DNA from: Linnemannia elongata
Lineage: Eukaryota > Mortierellomycota > Mortierellomycetes > Mortierellales > Mortierellaceae
Assembly (NCBI GenBank): GCA_036320915.1
Contig: JAXBDG010000007.1
Location: forward strand, 310,001 to 374,000
Reading direction: 5' to 3'
DNA: 64,000 nt
Shown here: piece after piece, positions 10,820-21,290 of the stretch
Layout: each line of letters starts with the position of its first letter
How positions within the stretch are numbered: the stretch's first letter is position 1
Notes under the pieces: generated by a model
Seen by the model: the letters and a program-made list of their open reading frames with translations, nothing else
The model's database searches: none
What the model was told of the DNA's origin: nothing
Translations under genes and position numbers: made by a program

Positions 10820-12745
10820 TTATCTATCAGATCCAGTGGTGGACAGCTCCTCCAACCATAATTGTGCATTCGAGTACCCCTGGTCGGCCGCCTTCTGGAA
10901 CCACTTCCTGGCTTCCGAGTCGTTCTTGGTCACACCTTGGCTGTTGGTGTACATTACACCGATGTAGTACTGAGCGTCTACGTCTCCTTGATCGGCGGCC
11001 ATGCGGAACCATTCCATCGCTTTGGCAAAGTCCTGTTTCACACCTTCGCCGTAGTTGTACATAACACCGACGTTGTACTGAGCCTCTGCGTTTCCTTGAT
11101 CGGCGGCCTTGCAGAACCACTCCATGGCTTGGAAATAATCTTGAGGCACACCCTCGCCCTTTCTGTAATGACAGCCGATGTTGTTCTGAGCATATGTATG
11201 TCCTTGATCGGCGGCCATGCGGAGCCACTCCGCCGCTTTGGCAAAGTCCTGGGGAACGCCTTTGCCTTTGTCGTACATATTGCCGATGCTGTTCTGGGCG
11301 TTTGAGTCTCCCTTAACGGCGGCTTTGAGAAACCACTCCATGGCTTTGACAAAGTCCTGGGGAACGCCTTTGCCTTCGTCGTACATAAGACCAATGCTGT
11401 TCTGGGCGGCTGCGTATCCTTGATCGGCGGCCTTGCGAAACCACTCCATGGCTTTAGAAAAGTCCTGCGGAACGCCTCTGCCTTCGTCGTACATAAGACC
11501 AATGCTGTTCTGGGCGACTGCGTATCCTTGATCGGCGGCTTTGCGAAACCACTCCATGGCTTTGGAAAATTCCTGGGGAACGCCTATGCCTTCGTCGTAC
11601 ATAACGCCGATGTTTGTCTGAGCGCCTGGATCTCCTTGGTTGGCTGCCTTAATAAACCATTCCAGCGCTGTCGAATAGCTTTGCGAGACACCGAGACCTC
11701 CATCGTAGAGAAAGCCCACACGGCGCTGGCCAATTGGATCTCCTTGGTTTGCTGCCTTGAGGTACCAATCCATCGCTGATTGGTAGTCCTGCGGAATTCC
11801 CTCGCCGTCACTGTACATGTCACCCAAGACGACCTGGGCACTCGTGTCTCCGAGGCTGGCGCTAATGCCCAACTGGACCAAGTCCCTCTCCTTCAACGTA
11901 TTAGTTGTTGTAATATCGCTCTGAGGTGCTCGTGAAGAAAGTCCTCGGCCAACGTTTGAACGTGGAAGCGCTGGGAGGTCTTTCGTGGTCGGTGTTCGAT
12001 TATCTAGTAATGCTTGTGGTCCTCGAGGTGGTGGTGCGAAATTTGGGTGGTCGATATGGGAGTAGTTATCCATCGCCGTGTTCTCAAGACCCCAAACCGG
12101 ACTGCGTCTGGCACTGGAGTCGGCAATAGCGCACTGTGGTAGTGGGGGTCTGTCAATGTGGCTGTAGTTCTCCATTGCAGCGTTCTCGAGGCCGTATACA
12201 GGGTTGCGTTCGACAGTGGATCTGGAGGTGGCAGAGGTACTCTGGGAGGCAACAACATCCCTGACTGGCTTTGATTCCTCCTCTTTCTCCTGTAGTGACG
12301 GAGCCACCTTCGTCTCGACCGATCGACTGCTCACAACTACATCCAAGACTGTGTTGGGCACAGCTGCAATCCTGCGAGGCTCAAGACTATTGTTCATTCA
12401 TTCGGCAAAGAGAAATATTAGCAGAGTAGTTCTCGTTCTTTGTCGTTGCTTTGCATTCGAAGCCATGTTCACGCATACATACTTTCTGAGGTCGAGCCCT
12501 TTCAAAAAAGGGATTAACCTCGCCTTGTCACGTATTTGTACCGCGTTTTCAAACGCCTGAAGAATATCATCCCAGAGGACGACTGGCTTTCGGGTTTCAG
12601 GGTCGGGATGTGTGTCGACAAAATAGACTTCCTCGGGGTGAGCAGGGGTGATAGAGGTTGGTGGGAGATCCCTATTGACAGCCCGAATTGCCTGGACTTG
12701 TTGCTGCTGTTGTTGTTCCTGACAGGCAGGGTCTCCTTGTAACAT
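10820..12745 (-). CDS. Sel1-repeat protein, nine tandem repeats
   Basis: Two exons (12745-12483 and 12386-10820; donor GTATGT, acceptor AATAG) join to 609 residues. The first exon encodes a leader with VYFVDTHPDPETRKPVVLWD and QIRDKARLIPFLKGLDLR, continuing across the splice into NLEPRRIAAVPNTVLDVVV. I associate this leader with Sel1 proteins of early-diverging fungi (from memory). A linker follows in which a 19-residue unit occurs twice (PVYGLENAAMENYSHIDRP and PVWGLENTAMDNYSHIDHP). The C-terminal 340 residues are nine 36-residue Sel1 repeats plus a partial tenth, of the form AQxxIGxMYDEGxGVPQDF-KAMEWFRKAADQG. Sel1 repeats form alpha-solenoid scaffolds; members such as Hrd3/SEL1L and yeast Skt5 act as adaptors. 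No enzymatic domain, signal peptide or membrane segment is visible, so a cytosolic scaffold is the best guess. Confidence 0.88.
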
Positions 12746-12942
12746 ATTGTTGGTGGTGAGGATGTCCTGATGGAAGAGAGGATGATGATGAGAAAGAGGG
12801 AAGAGGTGAATGTGTGTGAATGAGGGAAAAGCGAGTGAAAAAATATGGAGAATAGGAAGACCGAAGGAAGAGGTATGCAAGGAGAACAGAGAAAGAACGA
12901 AGAATGGAAGGAACGATAAAACCCTCGCCATGCACGGGAGTA

Positions 12943-12952
12943 AAATATATAA
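12943..12952 (-). promoter_or_regulatory. TATA box of the Sel1-repeat gene
   Basis: The minus strand reads ATTATATATT about 200 bp upstream of the start codon at 12745. It is followed by a CT-rich leader, the same arrangement as at the carbonic anhydrase gene. Confidence 0.45.
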
Positions 12953-13620
12953 TGCGCCAAACGTCGACTGCTCTCTCAGGCACAATCAGTCATCTCAGCC
13001 TTCTCAGGTACAATCAACCATTGCGTGGGAGAATATTTCCAATCTTCACATAAGCAGGAAAAGAGGGCGTGGCCAGAGTTCGAAATGAACCAACAGCACA
13101 TCACCTTGTAGGGGAAGAGCAATCTTCTTTACCCTCAACCTCGATGAAGTATCACATTCTTTTATTTAACGGCACGGGCAGAGAGGCAGACTGACACTGG
13201 ACAATCACAAGTCATCAATCAAAAAATATCCTTTTCTTGCTGCTCCACTCAATATCATAACCCTTCACGTCCCAGCTCCTGAAGGCATTTCATTATCTCC
13301 ACATCCCCATGCTCAGTAGACTATTGGTACCCCTCAACCGCAGTTTTTTACTCCACCAGTTTTTTGCGCACAGCCTAACAAACTGGCGCACTACCCTCCT
13401 TCCTTTCACACAAACGATGGAGTGTGTTCGCAATGAATAAAAATAATCAGCCTCTTTTTCTCTCAGAATTCTTTACCTACCAAAATGATGCAAAAAAACT
13501 GAACGCCTTCTCTTCGTACCATTGGATCTTAGGCGCAACTCCATCGTGGGTCTTGGTCTTCTTGCTCTCTCGCTGGCCGAACCAAAAAGAGCACTCGTCC
13601 TCCAAAGGAGGCAAAAGATA
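12953..13620. other. Spacer between the Sel1 gene and tRNA-Tyr
   Basis: About 670 bp with no protein-like frame. Short A runs near 13582-13588 and 13613-13616 read as T runs on the minus strand, just beyond the tRNA 3' end, and could terminate RNA polymerase III. Confidence 0.4.
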
Positions 13621-13703
13621 TCCGAAAACCCGGATTTGAACCAGGGACCTAGAGATGACAGACAAACTACAGTCTCCCGCTCTACCAACTGAGCTATTTT
13701 CGG
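13621..13703 (-). tRNA. tRNA-Tyr (GTA) with a 10-nt intron
   Basis: The minus strand folds into a complete cloverleaf of 83 nt including the discriminator A. The acceptor stem CCGAAAA pairs with TTTTCGG without mismatch. The D arm reads TAGCTCAGTTGGTAGAGC (A box) and the T arm CCTGG-TTCAAAT-CCGGG (B box). The anticodon GTA is at 13670-13668. The anticodon stem closes (GGAGA with TCTCT) only if about 10 nt after G37, 13666-13657, are removed. This is the canonical site of nuclear tRNA introns, and tRNA-Tyr genes of eukaryotes usually carry one. Confidence 0.95.
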
Positions 13704-14095
13704 CTGATGACAACGTTTTTTCCACGACCGACCAGTTCTGACGGTTTCTCTGGACATCGATCACGTGAAGGAAGATTTTGATAGTGTCTCAAATCGTATG
13801 TACTGCGTATCGCCACCAATATCGAAAAAAAATAAAACAACCAACCATCCTAGTTTTTATTTTCTTCCGTTATTGCACAGAGCCAGGTTCCGGACCGGAC
13901 TGTGACTGGCGGATGGTGCACTGAAGAGTTTGGTTTGTAGTCCCCTTTACTTCCAAAAGGCATCTTTTGTTCTGTTTGTCAGAGAAATAAAATTGTGTAC
14001 AAAAAAAAGAAAAAAAAAGAGAAAGAAAAAAAACCCTCTCAAGGTCGAAAAAAAGAGTCATCGCAGAAAGCGAGTATGGTTTATTAAGGTAGAGC
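13704..14095. other. Short spacer with A/T tracts
   Basis: Holds the 3' UTR of the nucleotidyltransferase gene and the upstream flank of tRNA-Tyr. An A/G-rich run lies at about 14000-14035. Nothing else is seen. Confidence 0.4.
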
Positions 14096-16326
14096 TTAAA
14101 ACTTTGAGAACACATGGTTGACGTCACCTTCGTTCAGTGCTTCATAGACCTCCTGGAAGCATTCCTTGATCATCCGGACCTGGTCTCCGCGACAGGCTGC
14201 AGTGATATTCATACCCATGACAAAAGGATCCATGACATGAAACGTGACAGGACCTAATTCCTTGGACACAGAAGACGACGAAGCAGCAGCAGAGGCGGCG
14301 CTCTGAGATGATGCTGACGAGATTGCTGCGGTTCCCGAGTTGATTCCTGTTGTGGCTGATGGTAATGCGGCTGCAAGGGAGGACAGGTTGCTGATGGCCC
14401 CACCTTTAGTCGACACATCGGGCCTCCACCGAAAAGCTCCTATCCTGGCGTTGACCTCCTTGGACTCGTAGTCAAACACGTATCCAAAGAACCGACAAAA
14501 GTCGATCAACAACTCAGCAACACCCTTCGAGTTCCCGGCTCCCAGTCCAAAATGGTACTTCCAGTCCCGATCAAATGAACAGTCAATTCCCTGCACAATC
14601 GTCTCTTTCAGTGGCCGATCCTCTTCTTCCAACGGTGTCTGTTGGAGCTTAGGCAGTAATGGTGGATTCTCTGTCTGCAGGAACGTGATCAGCATGAGAG
14701 CGAGTGCATAGCTGCCGAGCGGCACGGGTCGATGTCGGTCCTGATGTACTGAGCCCGAAATAAGGTGTCGCTGAACAGCGAGGCGCTTCAGTGCCAAAAA
14801 TACAGGACAGAACCGCGGCTCGACCATGTTGTAGGTATAGACCAGTTTCGAACGGTAGATGGCCAAGGGATCGTTCAGACTGATGTGGCATGTCATTTCT
14901 GTCCTGGGATCGATGAATGTGACGAAGGGCTGAGGTACTGAGGGTGCTGTTGTCGTTGGCGAGATTGGTGAAGATGACTGAGATGATTGTACCCGAGGTT
15001 CTGAAATGACCACGCTTTCATAGTTGAAATGTCGCAGTGCTTCCGCAAGAGCCGATATGGTGACGTTTTTTGTATTTCCAGTCAATGTGAGATCCAAATC
15101 GCTGTGTCGAGTATGCGATCCTGACGCAAAAGACCTATTGTCAATGGAGAAAAGTGGAAAAGAATTAGTGTGAGAACAAAGTAAAACGGGGGCATGTCAA
15201 TAGTTGCCGATAGCATGTACGAATATCTTACCCGACAGGTACAAGTGCCAGGAAACAAAAGTCGAAATATTCGCTGAGTTCCGCCTCAAGCGTCTTGACA
15301 AGGTCTTCAATGGCAACCGTATCCTCCGCAGAAATAACCAACGACTATTCAAAGAAAGAAGGTACACAAACGTTATTGAACATGAATAAACATAAAGCAG
15401 ACTTCAGCAAAAATTACGCCTTGAAGAGTTACCTTGTGCAGGCGCCAAATAAAGTCATCCGTGGTTTTGATCCGCAGCGAAGCTTCTTGTTCCCGCGCCG
15501 CTTCCTGCTGGCGATTCCATTCTTCCTGAAGCTGCTGGGTGGCCTCCTGGGCCTTTTTGACCTCTTCCTGCTCCCGTATCTCTACCTTGTGGATCTTGTT
15601 TTGGTTGTACTCCTTGGTGTACTTTTGGACGCCCTCAAGACCCCAGTCGAACGTCACGATCGATCCCTTGGAGCCATTCATCATCCACTCGTCCCGTCTC
15701 AGGTACCGAATAAGAGTCGCAATGTCATCCTGATACTCTTCGGGCATATAGGCGTATTCCCACAGGAACGTCTGGATGTCGGTCTTGGAGAGTCCAGGAA
15801 TGACAATCGAGTACTCATCATCCAGATCCGTGTCGTTGTCCTGATGGAGGTCGTGACCTCGGTGGTTATAAATGTCAGTCGACCAGCTCCGTTCAGGACG
15901 GACAAACATGTCGAGTGCACTCCTGGGCCTCGTCAACCCACGATCACGGTCTTGATGCTGATCCCTACTTGACACCTCCTGTTGTTTCCGACGGTCTCGC
16001 TTCATAGACGACGACGACGCAAATGAGGGAGCGTCCTCTCTGATCTCGACATTGCGCGGAAAAATCTCGTAGGCGCCCGTTTCCATCTCCTCGATATAAT
16101 CGAGTAGACCAATGACGGTATGGAGCTGGTTCCGAGTGATGAATTGGTCGCACGGTATATCCATTAAAGGTCGGTTGTGCTTGTAAAAGTCGGCGACAAA
16201 AGCAAAGGTGTCTGCGAGGTCTGCGAGTGCAAGTATGTGGTGCTGATCTACGCCGACATGAGATGCGTACTCGAACAAGCAGACGTCGTAGAGGATGCCG
16301 ACGAAATGGCGGCGGTTGACCTTCAT
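14096..16326 (-). CDS. Non-canonical poly(A)/uridylyl-transferase-like protein with substituted catalytic residue
   Basis: Three exons, 16326-15433, 15344-15232 and 15134-14096, give 681 residues in frame. The C-terminal half is a Cid1/TUTase-type nucleotidyltransferase. The signature GSFASGSHTRHSDLDL starts at Gly336 and has Asp348 and Asp350. A central segment (LALKRLAVQRH and LGSYALALMLITFLQ) and a PAP-associated region (LLIDFCRFFGYVFDYESKEVN) follow. Family enzymes add A or U to RNA 3' ends. The third catalytic Asp, usual in C-D-I-S-x-N-N, is His419 here (TCHISLNDPLAIY), so canonical two-metal catalysis is doubtful. The first 300 residues match no domain I know: an alpha-helical start (MKVNRRHFVGILYD), a charged Ser/Arg linker, and a probable coiled coil (EIREQEEVKKAQEATQQLQE). 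It could be a pseudo-enzyme or a divergent active form. Confidence 0.82.
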
Positions 16327-18027
16327 TGCTGTTCCTTTGTTGGTTGGTGTATGTAGTGATTGGTTGGCTGCTGTTGCGTTGATTTTGCCCTTGTTCTTGT
16401 CCCTGGGTGCCGATTAAGTTGTGGTTGGTTGAGTGTCCTGTTGCTGTTGTGAATGGACAGAGAGGGGTGATGGGTGAGGAAGAAGAAGTGGCATGGGTGT
16501 GATTTCAGTCGGAGAGGTAAATAATAAAAAGGAGAGAAGAAGAGAAGAAAACTTTTTCTTGATCTTTTTGGGCAAAGGGGCGAACTTCCGAACTCAGTTC
16601 ATGTCCAGCCACACTTATCTAATACGAAGATATTCATGCACAATCTGTTCCAGTCCATCTTCCTCCCTCCTTCTTTCCTTCCTTCCCTGTCAACTGCCTT
16701 CCACTTGTTCAATCCTTTCTACTCCTATGCCTTTTTCTTGCTTCTTTTCTTTGTATATTTCCATTACCTTTCACCGAGGTGTGTCCATTCGAGCTGCAAG
16801 ATGGGAGGAAGTGAGAGTCGTTGTTGTCTTTGAACCTATTCTTTCTGCGAGGACGACCTTTTTTTTTTTTTTTTTTTTTTTGTTCACATTCTGTGAGACC
16901 TGCAAAGTAATCAGTGATGTTGTCTGGAAGTCTGAGGGCGATGGTGATCGATCTTCTGCTGATCGTTGATCGTTCTTTGGCTAAAGGTGAGGAGAACCAT
17001 TGTTTTCCAAGTGTTCCAGCTACCAAGAACGAGTGGAGGGATGGTGGATGCCGTACCCCTCAATCTTTCAAGACATCCACCAAAAAGCCTACCCTTGGTG
17101 CCTCGTTCTTGACGTGTGTAGAGTTCTAGGTTTCGAGCACGTAAATCACATCTTTCTTCCTTTGCTACGGCAAGATCATTAGCGAGAAAGAAAAACCAAA
17201 GCCCCCATTTTGACATGTGCTGCTCTGGACGTTTTCCTTTTAAGGCAGGTGGGGTCCCAAAACGACCAAAGTTCCATAAAGGTTAAATTTAAAAAAACGA
17301 CCACCTTCCCTGCGTATTCAAACCTGAGATCGCTTTTTACCATTGGCAATTGCCTCGCTCACAGGCACACGAATGCAATGGGAGAAGTTGCACTAGATAT
17401 AGCGTCATCTACGCTTCTTCCATGTATCGTTATCAGGGCGCCAGGGTGGGTAGAACCCTTTCGGCATTCAGAAAACATCATTTAGGGCACTAGACAGCCT
17501 CGAACATGACTGGAATATCATGCAATACTTTTTCTTTAGTACATAACACATGAGTGCATGGTGGAACCACGGTCATGCAGACTGCCTTCCCACCTTTCTT
17601 ACTTTTCCCTCTTTGTGTCTGTCAAGACAAACGCACACGTTATACTCAACAATAGAGAAAGCAAGATTTCTACAAATCAGATAACAGGACGGGACAAAAA
17701 CGAACCGCAGAGAGAGAGAGAGTTTAACGAAAGATTAGCCCTTCTTTCCTCCCTCCGAGAAACTCTATCAAGGACAAACAACACAATTCGTTCTCTCCCG
17801 CCACTGACGCGTCCAAGAGCTTAAACAGCAAGTACACTCGAGTCCTTTTGCTATTTTGGTTATTTCTCCACATCGTACAAGGAAAAGCCACCTTCGACAT
17901 GCTTGTTATGCGCTTGCTTCCTTTTTCTTATTTAATCCCCTTTGCTTTCTCTTCTTTTTCTTTTTTATCCTTCATCCCCTCTCTTTCTTCTTTACCCACA
18001 GTTTCGGTACCCTTCAAGTGATAAATA
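16327..18027. other. Spacer without recognisable gene
   Basis: About 1.7 kb between the divergent nucleotidyltransferase and ceramidase genes. It has pyrimidine-rich stretches, a T tract at 16859-16880 and short AG repeats near 17710. The open frames are short and overlap on both strands. I see no gene. Confidence 0.5.
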
Positions 18028-18743
18028 ATGCTACTACATCTGTCTCTTCAGCCTTCGACAAGGTCGGGTACTGATCTCCCAACAGAGTGTTAATCGACTG
18101 GTGCGTGAACAATTACACTATCAGCTACTGCATCGCAGTGTAGGTCAGTTTTTCCTCGACTTCACCATGCTTTTGAGTGTATTTCTCCACATAAAAACTT
18201 GACGAGGCCTTCAACCTTGGACTCTCACATTCGCGTTTGATTTCTTTGATACTAGATTCTGGAACATTACGACAAGTTTGATGTTTGTGACATTCGGGCA
18301 GGCTGGAAACGTGAGGCTGGCCTCGTACAAAGAGTGCAGGATGACCCTATTCATTCAAGAATGCACGGCCATTGGTGTTGGCTCGGTTCTCCTTCATGGC
18401 ACACTCAGGCACAGGCCACAACTCCTTGGTAAAATATCTCACAATCTTGGCCATTTGAATCCTCACAAGCCTTTCTGCCTTTTCTTCATCTTTTGACTGG
18501 CATTGCCTTCTCTTTTTTTTTTGGTACCTTTCCTTTCTGTCTTTGATGAGTTGCCAATGCTATGCTCTGCTATGGTTCCACGCGTGGTGGCATTTCTTTG
18601 CGGCCTTTGGGCTTTACAGTCAGTTGATGTTGATTATATACTATCGTTATGATATGCGCGAGATGGCACTTGAGAAAGCGAAGTGGAAAGGTGTTTTGCC
18701 TACTGCCACTCTCAAAGCGGTCCTCTTCTCTAATCTTTTCTAA
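18028..18743 (+). pseudogene. Alkaline ceramidase pseudogene (copy 1 of tandem array)
   Basis: The sequence aligns by eye with the two intact copies downstream. After the ATG at 18028 one base is missing relative to them, and the Trp codon of GYW is TGA. Exon 2 (18256-18428) has the same length, 173 bases, and is open: FWNITTSLMFVTFGQAG and GSVLLHGTLRH. The acceptor before the third exon is lost, and an internal deletion joins DELPMLCSAM of exon 3 directly to FHAWWHFFAAFGLYSQ of exon 4, removing the rest of exon 3, intron 3 and about 280 bases of exon 4. The end of exon 4 remains open (YYRYDMREM to LKAVLFSNLF). The join also breaks the frame, so no functional enzyme can be made. Confidence 0.9.
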
Positions 18744-19225
18744 TAAACTGCACGCGTTATGAATAGCGTATGTACGCGGTAGCATGAAACAAAAAAGAAT
18801 CAAGGCAGTCATGAAAGGCGCCTCTCTAGGAGCGATGATCGATTTTTTGCGCCATCAACGCGTCAAGAAAAGATAAGTAAAGGAAGAAAAAGAGGACTGG
18901 GAAAAATGGACTCCAGCCTCAGCCTTGCCTCCTCAGCCTCATCCTCCTCAGCCCAGCTGCTTGCTTGACCGTGCATGGGGTCCAATGAGACGTATTACTC
19001 GATGAGTAGCAAAATCGGTTAACTCCATTGGTTCTATTTGAGCAACGGTTGTAACCTTTCATTTTTTGTTTCTTTTTCCTCTAACATTATTTTCTTCTTC
19101 CTTTTCTTCTTGCTATAGTCCAAACTTGATCTCTCTCCTCTACTCCCTCTCCCCTCCCCCTTATCCACAATTACACACTCACAACCTTTCAAGGACTTAT
19201 ACTCGAAGGGAACAAAAAGCAAAGA
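18744..19225. other. Spacer between ceramidase copies 1 and 2
   Basis: It contains a CT-rich leader just upstream of the copy 2 ATG (19060-19190) and a repeated CCTCAGCC word near 18920-18955. No separate gene is seen. Confidence 0.4.
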
Positions 19226-20599
19226 ATGGCCCCCACATCTGTGTCTCCAGCCTTTGACAAGGTCGGATACTGGTCACCCAATACGTCCTCGATCGACTGG
19301 TGTGAGAACAATTATACCATATCTTACTACATCGCTGAGTATGTCCCTCTCTTTCCTATTCCCAGTTTCTTTTCTTCTATCTCTCTTTCTCGCCATCGCT
19401 CCATCCTTCGTGTGCAATGAGGAATGAATTCATACATTCTTTACTTTTTTACATGAGGGAGACGAGCAGTCTCCTGTATTCAGAGTAATTTCTCCGCAGC
19501 AGCACCGAATGGAAAAAAAAGGAGAAACTCCACGGGACGCATCAAACCCAAACCCTCTCTGCTGTCCTCGTTTCCATGGAACTCGACGCGCTCATTCTCC
19601 TTCACGTCTTTTCTTGTACAATTAGATTCTGGAACAGCACGTCAAGTTTGATTATCGTGGCGATTGGACTGGCTGGGTATTTAAACTTGCCTTCGTACAA
19701 GGACCGCAGGATGACCCTCTTCATGCAGGCATTCATGACCATCGGGTTGGGCTCTGTTCTCTTCCATGGCACCCTCAGGCACAAGATGCAGCTTCTCGGT
19801 AAGGAATGGGGGGGGGGTTCGCGAGCGCAAATCATAGCAAGAGAAACACGCTGTGCGCTGACTGACAATTCATTTCCCATCGTTCATTTTTTGTCAATTT
19901 TAACAAATAGACGAGTTGCCAATGCTGTACTCGGCTACGATTGGGATGTTCATCTGTATTGAAACCCACTTTGGGAAGCAGGGTCGATGGTTCCCTATCG
20001 CCATCGCCATTTGGCTCGGTAATGACCTCGTATTGCAGTCTCCTCTCCATCCCTTCTTCACCCTAAGATAACGATCTTCGTCCTCTGTCTTGAAGTTTCA
20101 GACCGCACACTCCGTACTAATTAATGTTTCCGTCCACCCTCGTTCTCCTAAAATGATAGTCGTGACAACAATAATCTTTTCAACAACATCGGGGACGCTG
20201 CAGTCCCTCAGCTTCCAAACAAACTACATCTGTATGGTCCTCGGGGGCTTCTACTTCCTCCGCCGCTTCCACACCACTCGTCGCACTATGCGGCCCAACC
20301 CTACCGTCTCCCGTGTTATCCGCATTACTTGGACCAGTCTCGTTGCGGCCGCTACCGTCTGGCTGATCGACTACAACCTTTGCGTATACATCAATGGAGT
20401 CAGTCCCGAGTCGGTCCTGAGATGGAACCCGCAGTTCCATGCATGGTGGCATTTCCTGTCGGCCTATGGTGTCTATTCACAGAGCGTGCTGATTATGTAC
20501 TACCATTATGATATACGAGAGATGAAGCCTGAGATTGTGATGTGGAAGGGTGTCCTTCCCACTGTCACTCTCAAACCCATCGGCAAGAAGGTTGATTGA
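19226..20599 (+). CDS. Alkaline ceramidase (copy 2)
   Basis: Four exons, 19226-19338, 19626-19798, 19911-20018 and 20160-20599, give 277 residues. The family marks of the alkaline ceramidase/CREST superfamily are all visible: SSIDWCENNYTISYYIAEFWN near the N-terminus (calcium-site region in human ACER3), His85 in LFHGTLRH, and His225 and His229 in FHAWWHF, the three zinc ligands. Several hydrophobic helices fit the seven-helix fold, and DYNLCVYINGVSPES lies in a loop. The enzyme cleaves ceramide to a sphingoid base and a fatty acid in the ER/Golgi membrane; yeast homologues are YPC1 and YDC1. It is the middle of three head-to-tail copies. Exon 1 to 3 lengths (113, 173, 108) are identical to those of copy 3. 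Confidence 0.95.
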
Positions 20600-21290
20600 T
20601 AGGGTGGGAGTGAATAGAAAAATGCAGTGTGATGGTCGTGAAAATACCCCCAATGAAAAATGAACTGCAGTTGCGTTGTCTGGTATTAGTACGCGGTGAA
20701 GGATGAAAAAGGTGCGCCACCAACTTTAGTAATAAAAAATCAACTACTTGGACAAGAGCCTTTTGCTCCACAAAGCGGTAAATGATGATGAAGCAAACCG
20801 AGGACAAGCTCCACCCATTTTGACACAAACAAACGCGCTACGCAACAGCGACTATATACAAGCGGTTGGTGGTAGTAAACCATAAAAAGGACAAAGCTCG
20901 TCCTCATCACGAAGCGAGATGCTAGCCAGTCAAGAAGAACTCCATTCCGGAAGAGGAACGGTCTCTTATCCTACAGGGTTATGTATGTGCACGCGTCAAG
21001 GTAAAAGGCATCAGGGATGAAAACAACAACCAGAAGCAAAAACTCCAGCCCGCTAGTAAGTCCAAATGGATTGCTCCATGTTTACTAAAAAGGAGGGCAA
21101 GGGTTACTTGCTGCTTTTTTGTTTATTTTTTGTTTGTTTGTTTCTTCTCTCTTAGCTATCTCTTTTCTCCACTCCTCCCTACATTCCTCCTCCCACCTTC
21201 TTTACACGCACCTACCCTTGCTTTCCCATTTCTCCTTTTCTCTGAGCATACGCCAAACAAACCTTCACCTAAAGGAGAAAAGCAGGAAGA
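20600..21290. other. Spacer between ceramidase copies 2 and 3
   Basis: Holds the 3' UTR of copy 2 and the promoter and CT-rich leader of copy 3 (about 21125-21240). No separate gene is seen. Confidence 0.4.

Noticed and set aside
12398..12985. Longer N-terminus for the Sel1-repeat protein starting upstream of 12745
   Set aside because: The upstream part is a CT-leader translation (Ser/Leu/Phe), and the TATA box at about 12947 would leave no room for a leader.
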